In this document: positions 1-12,416 of the stretch, in pieces
Numbering within the stretch: position 1 is the first letter of the stretch
Layout of the letters: every line of letters starts with the position of its first letter
Assembly: GCF_001653235.2 (NCBI RefSeq)
Contig: NC_035796.1
Location: 1,550,001 to 1,614,000 of the forward strand
Length of the DNA stretch: 64,000 bases
Reading direction: 5' to 3'
DNA from: Pochonia chlamydosporia 170
Lineage: Eukaryota; Ascomycota; Sordariomycetes; Hypocreales; Clavicipitaceae
Translations under genes and position numbers: made by a program
Notes under the pieces: generated by a model
Databases searched by the model: none
Told to the model about the DNA's origin: nothing
Seen by the model: only the letters and a program-made list of their open reading frames with translations

Positions 1-74
1 TATGTGAAGTGAAGCCCTTCGTCTATGGAGCTTGCAGTCTTGTATTGACAGTGCTTTGCTAATTATTAATGTAG

Positions 75-707
75 CCTATTCCTTTCACCCGTCTCAAGCA
101 GATTGCTACCGATGTACGAAGTCACTCATCCCTCCCGTCGAATCAACCTGTTTACCAGCGACTATGATTCCACGGCTCCCATCCAGGGGGGTTCTAACAG
201 ATATATAACAGGTTTGCAGCAATGCCATCGGAAGCGCCGAGTTCTACGACCATGCAAAGACCGAGCAATGGAACTCTACCATCATTGTACGCTCCTCCCA
301 GGCAACCCTCTGCCTTGGCACTTGAAGATCGAGTATCGACCAACCACTTACCACTCATGTAGAACTCCATGCTCAAGGCTGTCATCTCCGAATCAACACC
401 ACAGGGAGCATCCGCACCGTCCTTCAAGTTCGCCTGCAACAGCACCATTGTCCAGCACCTTGTGCCGACGTCGTCTCTGAACAAAGCCCGCGGCGGCACC
501 GAGGTCAAGGAAGAGCAGCCTCACATCTCGACGAGCTCCGAGGCCACTGCCACGGATGGCAAGCCGCACGTTGGTCGACGCGGTATGCACAGTGCCACGG
601 GCGCGTATTGGGACGAGAAGAAGGACGGCATGTGGACCTTCAAGTACGATGGCGGCGAGGGTAAGGGCATGGATGTTGTCATTATGCTCATTTGGATTGG
701 CATCTAG
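75..707 (+). CDS. Tctex-1 family dynein light chain, 5' partial
   Basis: Encodes the C-terminal 152 residues of a dynein light chain of the Tctex-1/DYNLT type, a dimeric cargo-binding subunit of cytoplasmic dynein. Three exons are visible: 75-113, 212-286 and 363-707, all joined in phase 0. The intron before position 75 ends in TAG and has a CTAAT branch-like site near 59-63, so the start codon lies upstream, at or beyond the left edge. The frame reads PIPFTRLKQIATD, VCSNAIGSAEFYDHAKTEQW, then FKFACNSTIVQH. It closes with the family signature GRRGMHSATGAYWD and an internal DVVIMLIWIGI strand. About 35 polar residues rich in Ser, Thr, Glu and Lys separate the NSTIVQH strand from GRRGMHSA; animal members lack this insert, while I recall similar inserts in fungal ones. 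Family assignment is firm; exact 5' structure is not. Confidence 0.85.
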
Positions 708-3700
708 ACTATTATACAAAGTTACAGGTTGCTTGGTCGATGGGGAGTTCAGCGTGAACCCCGCGTGGGATACGAAGGGGAGCTAGCTGGGCAGGCACCC
801 TGCTCTGTTATGGCGTTTCAGGAGCAAAGATATGTACTATTTGAGACTGTCTCTCCATTATGCCCCCGCTGCTGGTGATGTTTGCGAAATGTTGGATTAG
901 GTTATGATATGTTTTGTTTCGGACTTGAGCACTTTTGCAGTACAGTGTTGAGAAAAGTGTGGTTTCGTGGAACATGTGTTGCTGCGGTGGGATTGGTAGC
1001 GGTCTGCTGGGCTCGAGTCAGCTGAGTATTCGTTGCCTGCCAAAGCCAACATCTTACAGAGTGCGCTTGTGCACTGGGATATTTCCACTTGCCATCTTGT
1101 AGTAGAACTTTCTGGATACATATTCCTACACGTGAAACGATCTGGCAAGATATTGGTATAGGGTAGCACATGGCTTTGCTCAAGATTCGCGTAATAAGTG
1201 GTCAATCATTAAGCGAAGTTCAACAGAAGGAAGCCATTGCTTGGGAAACGATAGTGAATAGTGCAGACTGTTCTTGCACCTATTAAAACATGGCTTTCAT
1301 AGTGGTGTCGGTGTCTCATACCCCATTCACCTTAGGGTTGTGCTGCTACGTACCAAAGTCCCTGGGCCTGATAGACCCCGGGTTAGATTTGAAGGGCAAA
1401 TAAATTTTTGGTTGTCCTTAAAAATTCAATGGTAAAGCCGACAGTGAAATATATGCTTGTGACCGACAATACAGGCCTGGTAGATGCGACATTATCTGCC
1501 GGTTAAGCATTGATGATGCCTCTTACATCGGGATTCTTGAGTTAATTAGTTGAAGATTGATGGGCCTGTTTTAGGGAGTTATGTGCCTGATATAAACTTG
1601 CATTCGCCTTTGATAAGGATGAATGATACTTGATCGATTTGATAAGCCGTGCCGTTCCGGCTCAAGCACCAAAACCCGATATTATACTTCCTTGATTTAA
1701 TCTAGCCACGGCTTGGGACGTTTCGCTGAGCTGCCCCTTGGTGTCCAGAAAGGTATCGCCAGTTCTCAATTAACCCAGGGCGACGGCTACCACAGTCTAC
1801 GAACTATCATTCAGAAGGCTACCCAAACTTGAAATGCAGAGCCTAGACAGCTAGAATAATGCCCAATTCATTGTCCGTGGCTGCAGCTCATCCTGCTGAG
1901 CATGGCCATTAGTGAACGGGTTCGGTTCGAATAATTTCCACAGATCCGTCAATTGTATCTGAACAAGTGGACAGAGGTATCAGTCAATGGCCCGATCTGA
2001 TGTGTTCTTGATGCTTGTCAAGATATCGCCACAAACCCCGCCGACGGACTATGTGACGTGATTTCTCCTCACCAGCCTCACCAGATACAGGAATGATGAG
2101 AGATCAGGTGGACGGCCAGGATAGGTTGCAGAGGTCGAGTTGGCAGCGAAATGCTGATGCATACATGCATGCAGGCGTGCAAGGTTGCATACGGGATGTT
2201 GGACCCCTTTCCCCGGCTGCAGCTGTGCCAAGGTGGCGTGGTCATTGCTTGGTGACGCTTTTGGTAGCTGCATGCGGTGGAGTTCAGTGTGGTGTTGACA
2301 TGAAGCGCTTCGCTCTCTCGATCCAGATGGCAAGTTGACACGACATCGACTTTGGGCCAAAATCATGCCAACAGAGTCTGGTCTGGTCTGGTATCAATGA
2401 AATCCTGCTTCGTCGTTCTTGCCATTTTGAAATTTGCCAACCAAGTATGCGGCCCCCGCTCCTTCCTGTATTTTGCTCATGGCCTGCGGCTGTGACTCGA
2501 CACAATCTGTCTGTTACCAGACCGCTTCTCCTCTTTTCTGCCACTCACCCTTTTCAATTAATTTCAACTTGAGCTTCACAATCCACTTGGTATCAAACAT
2601 TCAAGACCATTCTGAGGATTCTACCAAGGGTGCCACCACCACATGCCGTCATTGCTGTCACCTACGAGAAATGCTCCGCAATGATGTCTTTTGCAGATCT
2701 AGGGGCCTTCATGACCCACGCAAAATTGAACACCAACACTTGGCTCCAGCTCCTTGTGGAGCATCATGGGGACAATGGAGCCTGCCGACCCTAATCGACA
2801 CGATCTCCTTGGTTGGTGAGAGAGTCAACACTGATCTGATCCTCTGTTGGTGCACAAGGTGCAGGATACCCTTAACCACTAATTCACGCGATACTGGAGA
2901 TCTTGTCCTTGTTGTTTTCCACACCACAGCTTGGGGATATGCGTTTCTTTTTTCCCAAGTGTTAGGAACGGATGACACAGCAATCACCCACTCCACGTCA
3001 CCGATGAGGGACTGGGACTGGGACACTGATGCAGTTGGCATCGGTCTACTTCGGATTTCGACACCACAGAGTCGGACCACCGAACAGGCTTCTTCATCAT
3101 CTTCTAGATTGAGACAAGCAGCAAGTGGCCGGACTCTCGGTAACCAGCACACCACTACTCCCTACCCTGCCACACCTTACCTTGCAGCAATGCAATGCAG
3201 CGCCGTTGTCGCTGTCTGGCTGCCCTACAAAGGGAATCCCGCGCACCGCCTCTTTGCTTGGGCTGCACCAGCAGAATTTTTCTTGGTGTGTCTCTCGCTC
3301 GAAATCCGGAATTCTCTTCTGGTCTCGTGCCTGAAGATCGAACAGCCACGCACGCAATGCTCAACGCCGCCTCTTCAGAGCCTCAAATGGCTTCTATCGT
3401 CAGTTAATGGAATCTCAATATCAGCGTGCCGTCTATTCGATGTATCGTGGAGTACTGGCGCTACAAGCATGGGAGCAAAAAGACTCCGCAGTGACGTGAA
3501 GTCCTGTTTTAGGCGCTGTGCTGGAACGGTGGACTTCTGGATGGTCCCACCAGCTTTCTCCATTTGATCGGTGCAGGCCAGTTGCAAAAAAAAACCGAGA
3601 CCCCAACCGTTGCTCGTGACATTTAGTCGGTCGCAGTCACCGCGAGTAAGACAGAAGCAGACAGACCCACAAAGATCCATTGTTCCAGCACGCCCAGACT

Positions 3701-4642
3701 CGACTGGAGGGCCAATTATAGACGTTGCATCATGCGAACGGCCACAGATAGCCGTTTGCTCACCTTCTAATGTTGGCAACGCTCAGGTTGGTTTGCCACA
3801 AAACTTGGGGCATGCGCTGGAAGGGTCCTTCACAGGGCATCCGCATTCATCAGTGCCAATTCGAAGATCGCATTGCTAACATTTATTTGACAGGATCTCG
3901 ATTGACCATCTGACCTGGGCAAGTAGTTGGGATTGTCGACGCTTTGAGTGAGGCAGCCGGCAACTTCCCCCAAACGCCGCATCGACCGGAACCTCCTAGA
4001 GAAATAGACGCTTCGGTCACGGCAACATCTTTTAAATCCGTGCACATATGCTCTGTACTGGAGCTGGTGGTGGTGTCGGCACCCAAAAATGGCACATGGC
4101 CATGGATGTCGCCGTTGATGTGGGCTCAGTCAGGCCAGGGGAAATTTTCCCAAAACTTTCCCACGATGTGGACGATGTGGGCACCGAGGCTCCATAACGC
4201 CAGACTCAAGCACACCACCCCATCGCCGAGACCGACCGACCGCCTCTGTCAGGATCCCGCCCCCAGACCGACGGCGGTAAATAAAGTCCTCGTAGCCCCC
4301 TTGGAATCGTAGTGACTATGGCATGTCATTCTTACTTACAGACGACCCTGTCCACAAGTCTTTGCCACATTGACTGAACAAACTCCAAACAACTATCGTG
4401 TCGTCTGCCAATTATACCCCCAACGTCTGGGTACCCCAAACCTTCTTGAAAGGGGCCGCCCACGTTTGCCTCACTTTCACGAATCTGGTCACGCGGCCCA
4501 CGCACGCACCACTCGTAGACGAACCGAAGCGAGATACGGAATTGCAAGTTCTCGGGTCTTGACATCGTCAAGGCATCATTATTCGACACACAAAACCTCA
4601 GATTTGGCATATTTAGTTGCCTGACATTGACTGCCATCCACA
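708..4642. other. Spacer with no supported gene; holds one long ORF
   Basis: This 3.9-kb spacer holds the 3' flank of the dynein light chain gene and the upstream region of the F-box gene. A stretch from about 1,260 to 1,700 is AT-richer than its surroundings. A short alternating GCATGC-like run lies near 2,158-2,175. The one striking object is the long + strand frame at 2,479-3,567, listed separately. I see no splice-consistent homolog of a known family. Confidence 0.6.
2479..3567 (+). CDS. Long uninterrupted ORF, coding status doubtful
   Basis: A 362-codon frame begins at the ATG at 2,479 and runs to a stop at 3,567. By a simple stop-frequency estimate such a length is unlikely by chance in DNA of balanced composition. 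Against coding, the translation is rich in Cys, Ser, Thr, His and Trp with no recognisable domain, signal peptide or repeat. The antisense strand also has a 148-codon frame here, and the region lies directly upstream of the F-box gene. Pyrimidine-rich fungal promoter DNA can stay open by composition. It could be an orphan gene, a transcribed leader or chance. I do not recognise it and give no function. Confidence 0.15.
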   Translation: MACGCDSTQSVCYQTASPLFCHSPFSINFNLSFTIHLVSNIQDHSEDSTKGATTTCRHCCHLREMLRNDVFCRSRGLHDPRKIEHQHLAPAPCGASWGQWSLPTLIDTISLVGERVNTDLILCWCTRCRIPLTTNSRDTGDLVLVVFHTTAWGYAFLFSQVLGTDDTAITHSTSPMRDWDWDTDAVGIGLLRISTPQSRTTEQASSSSSRLRQAASGRTLGNQHTTTPYPATPYLAAMQCSAVVAVWLPYKGNPAHRLFAWAAPAEFFLVCLSLEIRNSLLVSCLKIEQPRTQCSTPPLQSLKWLLSSVNGISISACRLFDVSWSTGATSMGAKRLRSDVKSCFRRCAGTVDFWMVPPAFSI

Positions 4643-5587
4643 ATGGTCCAACTATTGGTTAATCCGACCCTTTCGTCGCCTGGCAGCAGCGCATCTGCCC
4701 ATGAACAGACGGATGGATTCACTGGTGCTAGTGCTGTGAAGCAGGAAGCGACGACCACATCCCGAGAAGAACACGCACAGCGCATGAAGGAACTCAACTT
4801 GAAGCGCAGCATGATGAGAACACCACGACGAGGATGGTCCCTGAGCGACTACCATGACAACCAGCACCAATCTATGCCTCACTACCATCCTCACTACATC
4901 TCCCAAGTGGAACGACAAGCGCCCATTCCCGAGAATGCTGTCCTACAGTCTTCCATTATTAGACCCGATTCGCCGGCATCTTCGACATTTTCGTCAGCAT
5001 CTTCAACAGTTGGCCCACTGGTCCAGATACCTCGCCGGCCGAAGATGCCTCCCCCTCGCCGGTCACAGTCTGTGACAGACAAGGAGCCAGAGCCCAGCAA
5101 CCAGCCACGACTTCCAGCAAATATGAACCTACTTGACCTTCCATCTGAGTTACATTATGCTCTGTTTGACTTCCTCGACCCCATCGATGGCGCCTGCCTT
5201 GGACTTGCCCACTCGCGGTTATACTCGATTCACCGGCGGAAGAACGGCAAGGTCTCCTTGTCAAGTCGGTACTCTGGACCTAACGACAGGGAATGGGCTT
5301 GGCGGGGTGCTGGCCCTCTAATCCGCCGGGAAACCAGCGACTTGACCGTTACCGATAAGGCGCTCGGGAATCTTCGCGTCAAAGGTCAGGTATACTGCAG
5401 AAAGTGTGGCGTCTCCCGATGTGAACTCCATCGCCATCTAAAGGATTGGATGGGCAGCGGGTATGAGTACTGTGAGATTCGAAAGATGTACGGCCGACCC
5501 GCCGACGAGGGTGCCAAGTCGTATTGCTACATGAGCTCGCCTAAGAATCCGCATCGGTGTGGTCGTCACGGAGGGAAGAAGAATTAA
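4643..5587 (+). CDS. F-box domain protein
   Basis: A single-exon gene for a 314-residue protein. An F-box-like segment lies at about residues 161-200 and begins LLDLPSELHYALFDFLDP, the Leu-Pro start and helix pattern of the domain that binds Skp1 in SCF ubiquitin ligases. The first 160 residues are low-complexity, with runs rich in Ser, Pro, Arg and His and a basic stretch RRPKMPPPRR that could be phospho-regulated or act in nuclear import. The C-terminal third has a CxxC pair (CRKCGVSRC) and further Cys and His residues, suggesting a small metal-binding module rather than LRR or WD repeats. The substrate is unknown. The start is the first ATG of the open frame and follows a long non-coding leader. 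Confidence 0.8.
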   Translation: MVQLLVNPTLSSPGSSASAHEQTDGFTGASAVKQEATTTSREEHAQRMKELNLKRSMMRTPRRGWSLSDYHDNQHQSMPHYHPHYISQVERQAPIPENAVLQSSIIRPDSPASSTFSSASSTVGPLVQIPRRPKMPPPRRSQSVTDKEPEPSNQPRLPANMNLLDLPSELHYALFDFLDPIDGACLGLAHSRLYSIHRRKNGKVSLSSRYSGPNDREWAWRGAGPLIRRETSDLTVTDKALGNLRVKGQVYCRKCGVSRCELHRHLKDWMGSGYEYCEIRKMYGRPADEGAKSYCYMSSPKNPHRCGRHGGKKN

Positions 5588-6418
5588 AATCCCCACTCGA
5601 GTTTTGTGTTTTGAGGTTCGGCGTGTATCTCTTGGAAAGAAGAAATTCGGGACATACGGGCATGGTGAAAGGGTCTCGGTTTTCAAGAGCGGTCATTCAT
5701 CGGCGTTGTGGTTTTGCGCATATTCATAAAGCGTAGTTTGATCTGGACGGCGGTAGCGAGATATTGTTTTCAGACAGCGACATACGGAATATCAGTGATG
5801 ACGAAAGTACAAGAGTAAAGAAGTACATATAATGTTCATACTAGAATAATACAAAGAGTATACCCAGTACACATTGTTTCGCAGGTGTAAGGTGAAAACA
5901 ACAAGGTCAGCATGAAGGGTGATAAGCCCGTATGAAGTGCTCCATAGTCGACATGCAACCATGCTGAGAAAAGAGGTCGACCAGACAGACAAGTGAGATG
6001 GACAGACCTATATAAGGCAGCCAAGAGGAATGGCACTCAGGTACTCATGCTGAATGCAACACATCTCCCTGAGCTACCTCGGCTCGGACCGTTGTGTGCA
6101 TTCTGCTTTGGACGGGTGAAGTCGCACATCGGGTGGGTTAGGGTTGGTTTACTGCAGCTTGTGCTGATAGCATATGAAGATGAATTGAACTAGCATATTG
6201 AATATGACAAGGATAGAGATAAAGTACACAGTGTACATATGAAAGTGAGTAATGCAATTGGGAAGAACTATTCAACGTCCCATATATACAAATGTCCCCC
6301 AACGCCAACTGGGAGTGTTCCCATGCTATTACTGTACTTTTCCAGATGCCCCAACCCGGAACGGAAATATCCTAACGCCTAAATACGAGTTGAAGAACCA
6401 GCCGTCTCACCATAGAGT
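5588..6418. other. Convergent spacer, no gene seen
   Basis: This spacer separates the 3' ends of the F-box gene (+) and the glycosyltransferase gene (-). It is AT-rich in places, around 5,810-5,870 and 6,180-6,250, as expected for two overlapping 3' regions. A GGGTTAGGGTTGG string near 6,133 resembles telomere sequence but is under two units long. No reading frame here looks coding. Confidence 0.6.
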
Positions 6419-8101
6419 TTATTTAGGAGAACTTGGCTCTTTCCAATCCAGCGCACAGTTCCCCATGGTCTCAACCCAATCGCTAATCCCCTGAACAAAC
6501 CAACCACTCGTCACCGTGCCAGCATCCTTCCCCTCCTCTGGCTTCTCAGTAGGATTGCCCAGCGTAAAAGTGGGAGACGTAAAGCACACTCCATTTTCGT
6601 ATTTCCACTGAAAACTGCGGTTCAGCTTGAACAAGGTGTCCGACTTGGCCTTCTTCTCGTACTTTTCACGAACATACTTTCCCCTCTCCATTTCGGTTCC
6701 GAGAGACGAGAACTCGGCATCGGATATATCCAAGCCTTCTGCTTCGCAAACTTTGGCGCAAGCAGCTGCTGACCGGTGAGCGTATTTTTCGACAATGTTC
6801 TTCTCAGATTCTGGTTTCTGTTGGCTTTTGTACCATTCTCCCAATCGACTTTGGTCTTCAGGACCAATGTAGCATACGCCGTTGGAGAGGTTGTCCCAAT
6901 TCCTGCGGAAGTAGGCAATGTGTGGTTCGAAAAACTGGTGATACAAGTGTCTGTATTGGATGAGGCTCTGTAGAAATATTAGGTTCAGGAGGACGGCAGA
7001 ATCAAGCGGCCCATAAGCAACGTACCGTATCATTTCTTGACTTTTCATATTCCCACACATTGCTGATTTTCTCCATACTCATAGTCGCCATCGTAAACAC
7101 TGGTTGACACCAATGGTTCAGACCGAACGGCGCAGTGGTTGGATTCTCTCCATTGAACATTGGATGCGCTTGTTTGATTCCAGCCCCTGCCTGTTCCAAA
7201 GCCTTTGCAAAAACTAGGCTACCATATGGCATCTGGCGGGCTAACTTGTTATACGTGTCGGTGGCATTGGGGAACTCTTTCAACCAATGTTTTATCAATG
7301 GCCCGGAGACGGCAAACCCGCTACTACCATGGGCGAACGGAAAACCACTGAGCATGACGACACTTCCCACAAAGGGATCACGGTCCCTGCGCGCCCTTTT
7401 GCGCAGCCAGTGAATCAAATTTGGCCATATGACATATGTTTCATCCTCGATGAAGACATACCAATCGCGGCCTGGTCGAAGTTCCCAAGCACGTGCAACC
7501 ATGTTGATGGTCATGTACTTTTCCAACTCTATCGCTTTGACGGGATCATCCTCGCACTGTTCCTGAGGACCAGCGCAGTCCATCTGGTCTTCATAGAAGC
7601 GAAATTCTTTGTTTTCCACCATGATTTGCTTACTGACACGGTCAAGAACATCGTGGACGTGATGTCCAGCAATATCTTGTTCCTGTGACACACATCAGAT
7701 AACATATTCCCGTTGACAAGCATTAGTGTCTGTAGACTCACCATGTCTGAAAAGACCAAAACATCAGGAATACATTGCAAGTGAGTCAGAAAGTGCGGAG
7801 GAACCTTGGAGAAGGCATTCGCGGCCCTGGTCTTCAAAGATACGACAATTCCATTTGAGCTAGGGACGTTCAGGCACGGCGAATCGATACTTGACTGCGG
7901 ATGACCGGCTCTGGGGACTTGCCTAGAATGTACCGGCCAGTACCGCGTGTAAAAATTGGTCTCACCAACACCGTATAATTGCACCAGAGGGCACATCAAT
8001 AGAATGACAAAGCAAAGAACTAATGTTGTCATGCGGCTGCGCAACCTCGTCAGGTTGGATACCCATAGTGCGAGGCGTCTCAACGCCGGACTCGCAGGCA
8101 T
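6419..8101 (-). CDS. GT31-like type II membrane glycosyltransferase
   Basis: Three exons on the minus strand (8101-7742, 7682-7026, 6967-6419) join in phase 0 to give 521 residues. Introns are 59 and 58 bp with GTGAGT and GTACGT donors. The N-terminus is a short basic cytosolic tail followed by a hydrophobic segment at about residues 25-44, a type II Golgi anchor. The catalytic region resembles fungal GT31/fringe-like transferases. It has [12 protein letters not shown] with acidic EDE at 199-201 in the place of the metal-binding DxD motif, then [20 protein letters not shown], a typical FAHGGAG-like substep of these enzymes. The C-terminal 180 residues are charged and less conserved. It probably adds a hexose to a secreted or surface glycan; donor and acceptor cannot be read from sequence. 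It is the first gene of a minus-strand run of secretory-pathway genes. Confidence 0.8.
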
Positions 8102-9191
8102 CTTGAAAAGGGGTAGGCGACTGCCAAATAGGCGGGAAGAATTTCCCTTCCAATATCAAATTGTCATCGATGATAAATAATAGCGTCTAAATCCGAGAAC
8201 TGGTCAATTTCGCTTAGAGGAATCACCATACGCAGCCAGTGCCGGTTCGGTCGGAGCTGTAGAGTTGCGCAGACAATGCAGGAGAGAAAGAGTAGGTTTG
8301 ATGTAAAAGGAGAGGACCAGCCCCGAAGTTGTGTCGACCCCTTTAATTGGAGGCCAAATTGAGAATTCGTGAGACGAAATTCAAGCGAATCAATTCAAAT
8401 TTTAAAAAGGAAAATCTAAGGAATGAAGAGAAGACTTCAGATGATGAGGCGGAAACGGAGAGGCTGAGCCGACTGTGTAAACAGTGGGGAGCTCCTGCCG
8501 AGTCTGCATATGACAATCAGACGCAGTTCCCAGGGAAAGAGCCAACCAAAGAACAGCCAAGGTCTTTCTTGACTGGCAACTGGGAACAACTCTGCTAAGT
8601 CCAGGTACCTATGGTACATATACGAAGTACAGAGAACCACACATTAAAGTGGCTTCGAGGGGGCCACATCATCATTGTGACGGCCAAGTCTCAAGTACTC
8701 CATACTTCGGACGCCGTTCCTCACTCCTTCCCGGCATGATCGGCATCTTTATTCCCGCTGCTCAGCTGTGCGCTGATGACGCGACTCTGTTTTGCCTTTA
8801 TTCTTCTTTTCCGTCAGAACGAACTAAATATGTTCGAATTGAGTAAACTCAATGTAGTCAAATAAAAACAAACTCTCCTCATCTTTTGCTGTCTTGGTTC
8901 AGAACCTGGCAAGCTTCAGTGAACCATGAGTCCATGACCCATGCGTATCCACCTCCTTGTCAACATCCCTGATGACGACAACTCTTTCATTTGGCAATTA
9001 CGCACATTTCATTTGTAGCATTTCCTCCTGCCAATTTGAAGCATTGACTTTGGGAAATCGTAGGCATGCCAGTACCTATTAATACTACCTATTGATTACC
9101 CAGAACACACCTATCTGGCTTACTATGGATGTCCAAGATGATTCATAACTGACTCCTCTCTTAAACACATCATACACATCTTCAGGCCCCA
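8102..9191. other. Spacer upstream of the GT31-like gene
   Basis: The spacer contains the 5' flank of the glycosyltransferase gene and the 3' flank of the PNGase A gene, both minus strand. Frames of up to 84 codons occur but start at non-ATG codons or lack any protein-like pattern. No RNA gene was recognised. Confidence 0.55.
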
Positions 9192-11307
9192 TCACCTCCC
9201 ACCATTGACATCAACACTTGCCTCCCTCGGCCACTTGATGCTAAGCTTTGCGCCTAGTCTCTTTCCTCCGATAAACTTGGCCGCAAACCCATTGCTCTCA
9301 TTCACTCGCCCTGGTTGTTCCTGTGGTCCCGTCTGTACCAGTTCCTTGCCAAAAATCCATTGCTTATCAAGCGTTGTTGTCTCATTCTTCACAACTACCT
9401 CCCGTGAATATAAACGCTGCGAACCAGCAAAACCTACGCTGTCCCCCTGCGAAGAGCTCTTGGCACCAAAGTCGTACGTCTGATGTGTGCTCCCGAAACC
9501 TCCACTGGTTTTACCACCGTCTTTTTGCCAGAAGAATGCGTTGCCTTTCTTGGTCGTTTTAGTTCCGGAACCAGACACCCGGTCTGGGAGGCGAGTGAGG
9601 AAAGGTTCTAAACCACTGGAAAAGACTGTGCTCCCGGTGACTGCAAGGTCCATTGTTTGGGTGAGGTTGGTATCTAACGTGAGACTATACTCGCCGTCGG
9701 GAGCCTTTTGAATGTAGCTCGTGTACATTGGGTAGGAATAGCCAGCATAGTAGTACGAGGTCGCGTCTTTGGTAGCCTTGTCTTCTCCCTCGTATGATGC
9801 GTCAACTTGTTGGGCGTTGCCCGCGTCTAGCATATAGCCCGTGTTCCGCATGGCGAAGTGTTGGGACCAAGTGGCCTTAGACACTTTGCCAGTCCGCTTA
9901 ATCTTGGACTTGATTTCCAATGTGCGTGATGTCGTCTGATCATATCTAAGAGACTTATTTGGGATGGCAGCTAGATGCGGGTTGTAATTGGGTTTGCTCA
10001 GGGTGACTTTTGGTGGGCATCCCGATGTGACTGAGCCCTCGCCATCTAGCCAGAGAAAGATCTTGCCCGAGAGTAGCCAGTATCTGTTTACCACAGCATC
10101 GTCTGCACCAACTACCTCCAGGCTAAACGTGTGTGCTTTGCCATTGCATAATACTCCCAGCCAGGGCGTAATGTCAATTTCTTGTTCCTTCAAGTCGAAC
10201 GCCTGAGGCCCAACCACAGGTCTATGCAACGGGGGTGAGATGCCTCCAGTGAAGACAACCGGATACGGCCAAGATAAACCCGCAATCTGGCCGTCAATTC
10301 GGAGTCTGACCTCACGGAAAGACCCTTTGCCAAGCAATTTCGTTCCGTTCCAGTTGTTGACAGCGCTCTCTGGGACATTTGACCACCAAAATTCCTCGTC
10401 CGATTGGCCAGTAGCAGCAACCGACAGGACAGCGCGCTCAATGTTGCGAGGTAAAGTGATTGACTTCTCGGCCTTTTCATCAGGGTATGTAAACGCGCTT
10501 CCTTGCCCAGAAGCCCCCTTACCGGCCGACAAGGGCACAATCTTGTCTGCTGGTGGTGCTGCCGGCCCTCTCAAATCCTGATCCTGTATAAACGTGGCAG
10601 TCAGCGTGGTATTGAAAGACCCCGTGTATTTTTCATTTATGAGATTCCCAAGATCAAAAATGAGCTTTTGGGGTTGTTTCCATAATGGCAGGTACGTTGT
10701 CATATCCTTCCAGTAGGTCCACGCAATACCAGGGCGAGGCTTGGGTTCTGCTGTAGAAGTCCGCCAGATTTCTGTGTCCCCTAGCCACATAATAGCCAAG
10801 CGATCAAATTGGCGGCCTTCGGAGACTACAGTAAAGTTCATCACCACCCTGTTGAAAGGACATTTCGTCTCATCAGGCGGTGTATAGTCGGCTAAGAGGA
10901 GGAGAGAAGCAGTCAGTTACTCTTCATTTCTGAAACAACAGCCACAGCCAGACAGCGGACAAATATGCAATCATCGCATAGAGCCCATACTCACCGACAA
11001 ACGGCTGACCATAGCTATTCCCGAAGACATGGCTCATCAACTGGATCTGGCATGACTTGGGCGGCACCTTGCCAGGATAGCCGTCCAGGAGCTCATGGCC
11101 GTCGACAATGCCATTCGAGGACAATACCGGGTTCGTGACTTCGAAGCATTGCAAAGCTTCATCAGGATACCCTGCGGAGCCTCTCAAGCTAAGCAATCCT
11201 TTTTGATTCGGCGCGTCCATTGCATCACCACGTCGTTGTCCCAGGCGCGCGGGAGCCATCGCCAAGACTTGCGCCACCAGGGGCACGATCCACAGAACCG
11301 TCCTCAT
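9192..11307 (-). CDS. Secreted peptide N-glycosidase A (PNGase A family)
   Basis: Two exons (11307-10995 and 10891-9192) flank a 103-bp intron with a GTGAGT donor and TAG acceptor, giving 670 residues. Residues 1 to about 20 form a signal peptide (hydrophobic MRTVLWIVPLVAQVLAMAPA). The body matches the peptide-N4-(N-acetyl-beta-glucosaminyl)asparagine amidase A family: CFEVTNPV, then VMNFTVVSEGRQFDRLAIMW, GDTEIWRTSTAEP, WTYWKDMT, and the later GGISPPLHRPVVGPQAFDL block. The family releases N-glycans from glycopeptides in acidic compartments or outside the cell. Both conserved halves of the family are present, so the gene looks intact. It lies between a glycosyltransferase and a small peptide gene on the same strand, so a role in glycan turnover at the cell surface or in a host is possible but inferred. 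Confidence 0.88.
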
Positions 11308-12416
11308 GGCTTCCTGTGCTGGTTGGTACTTTGTCTTGTTCTACTCCGTACTTTGTTGTAGATCTTCAAGCAGACCTTGGACAAAGAAACCGGCGCGAGA
11401 CACGCATCGGCTTGCGGGAACAAGTGGCCAATTTAAATCGGGAAAAACAATGAGATGAGGGGGCCGCCAATCCAATTGCTCAAGCACCTTATCCAACCTA
11501 CGAATCAGGAAGGTGAGACTTGCAGCAACACACTTTCCGCATACCGACTTATTTGCCTTCGGATATATATGCAGCCACGCGAATTGAGGCGTCGTGGACG
11601 ATGAAGAAAATAGGGTTTCTATGGAGGCTGCATAGTGGCACCAAGATGAGCATCAATTGGTAGGAATGGACATGTCCTTGGTTCAAGACAAGTCTGGTGT
11701 CCAATGCCGGCGCATGGGCAACATCCTGCTCCACTGCAAAGCTCCAGGAAGGGCGAAACTTTCACACTTGACTTGGTACCGAGTACTTCTCAAGCAATGA
11801 CGCGACATCAACACATTGGACGAACCTGATCCGACAAGAAATGCCAAGGTCAGAGCTCATCCTGCCCTGTTGGCACTGCACTGCCTCGAAACATGGATAT
11901 GTGAATCTCGGTTGTGGAGATGAGTGGTCGATCGTCATGGGCAGGGATCACTTCACTTCACTGAGACCATGCTGTGATCATGGCTTGCAATTGTTATACC
12001 ACCAGCCGTCTGTGAGTTGGAATTCTCAAAGTCGAGCTCTCCCAAGTGAGCTGTCAGGTTTCGGCGAGGACTTTGATAATCTAGCGGCGCCAGGAAACCC
12101 CTTTCCTTTGCAAACCTCCATTCAGAAATGAAATCACGATACAACATTCGTTGTACTTGCCCAGAGTTGTGTAATCGTTGTACAAGTAAACCAACTTTAT
12201 TGTCTATCCGTCACTCAGTGAACGAGGAGAGCCCTAAATTGACGTCATACGAACCAAGCTCCGGCCACCAAAATTATGTCAGAATGTTTCCCCTCCAGCT
12301 AAACATGCCTGGTTCGACTGGCTGCCTGGTAAACATTGCCTCCAGCAAAGTCATAACGGTAGACTTGGAATGATTCACAAGTCCGTGACCCTAATTGTTG
12401 ATGATTCCACCAAAAG
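11308..12416. other. Spacer, no gene seen
   Basis: This interval is the 5' flank of the PNGase A gene and the 3' flank of the Cys-rich peptide gene. One exact TACTCCGTA palindrome-like motif lies at 11,342-11,350, just upstream of the PNGase A start. A 96-codon + strand frame at 11,841-12,131 has no recognisable features. Confidence 0.55.

Noticed and set aside
6130..6146. Telomere-like GGGTTAGGGTTGG string
   Set aside because: Fewer than two TTAGGG units, isolated between two housekeeping-type genes; chance is sufficient.
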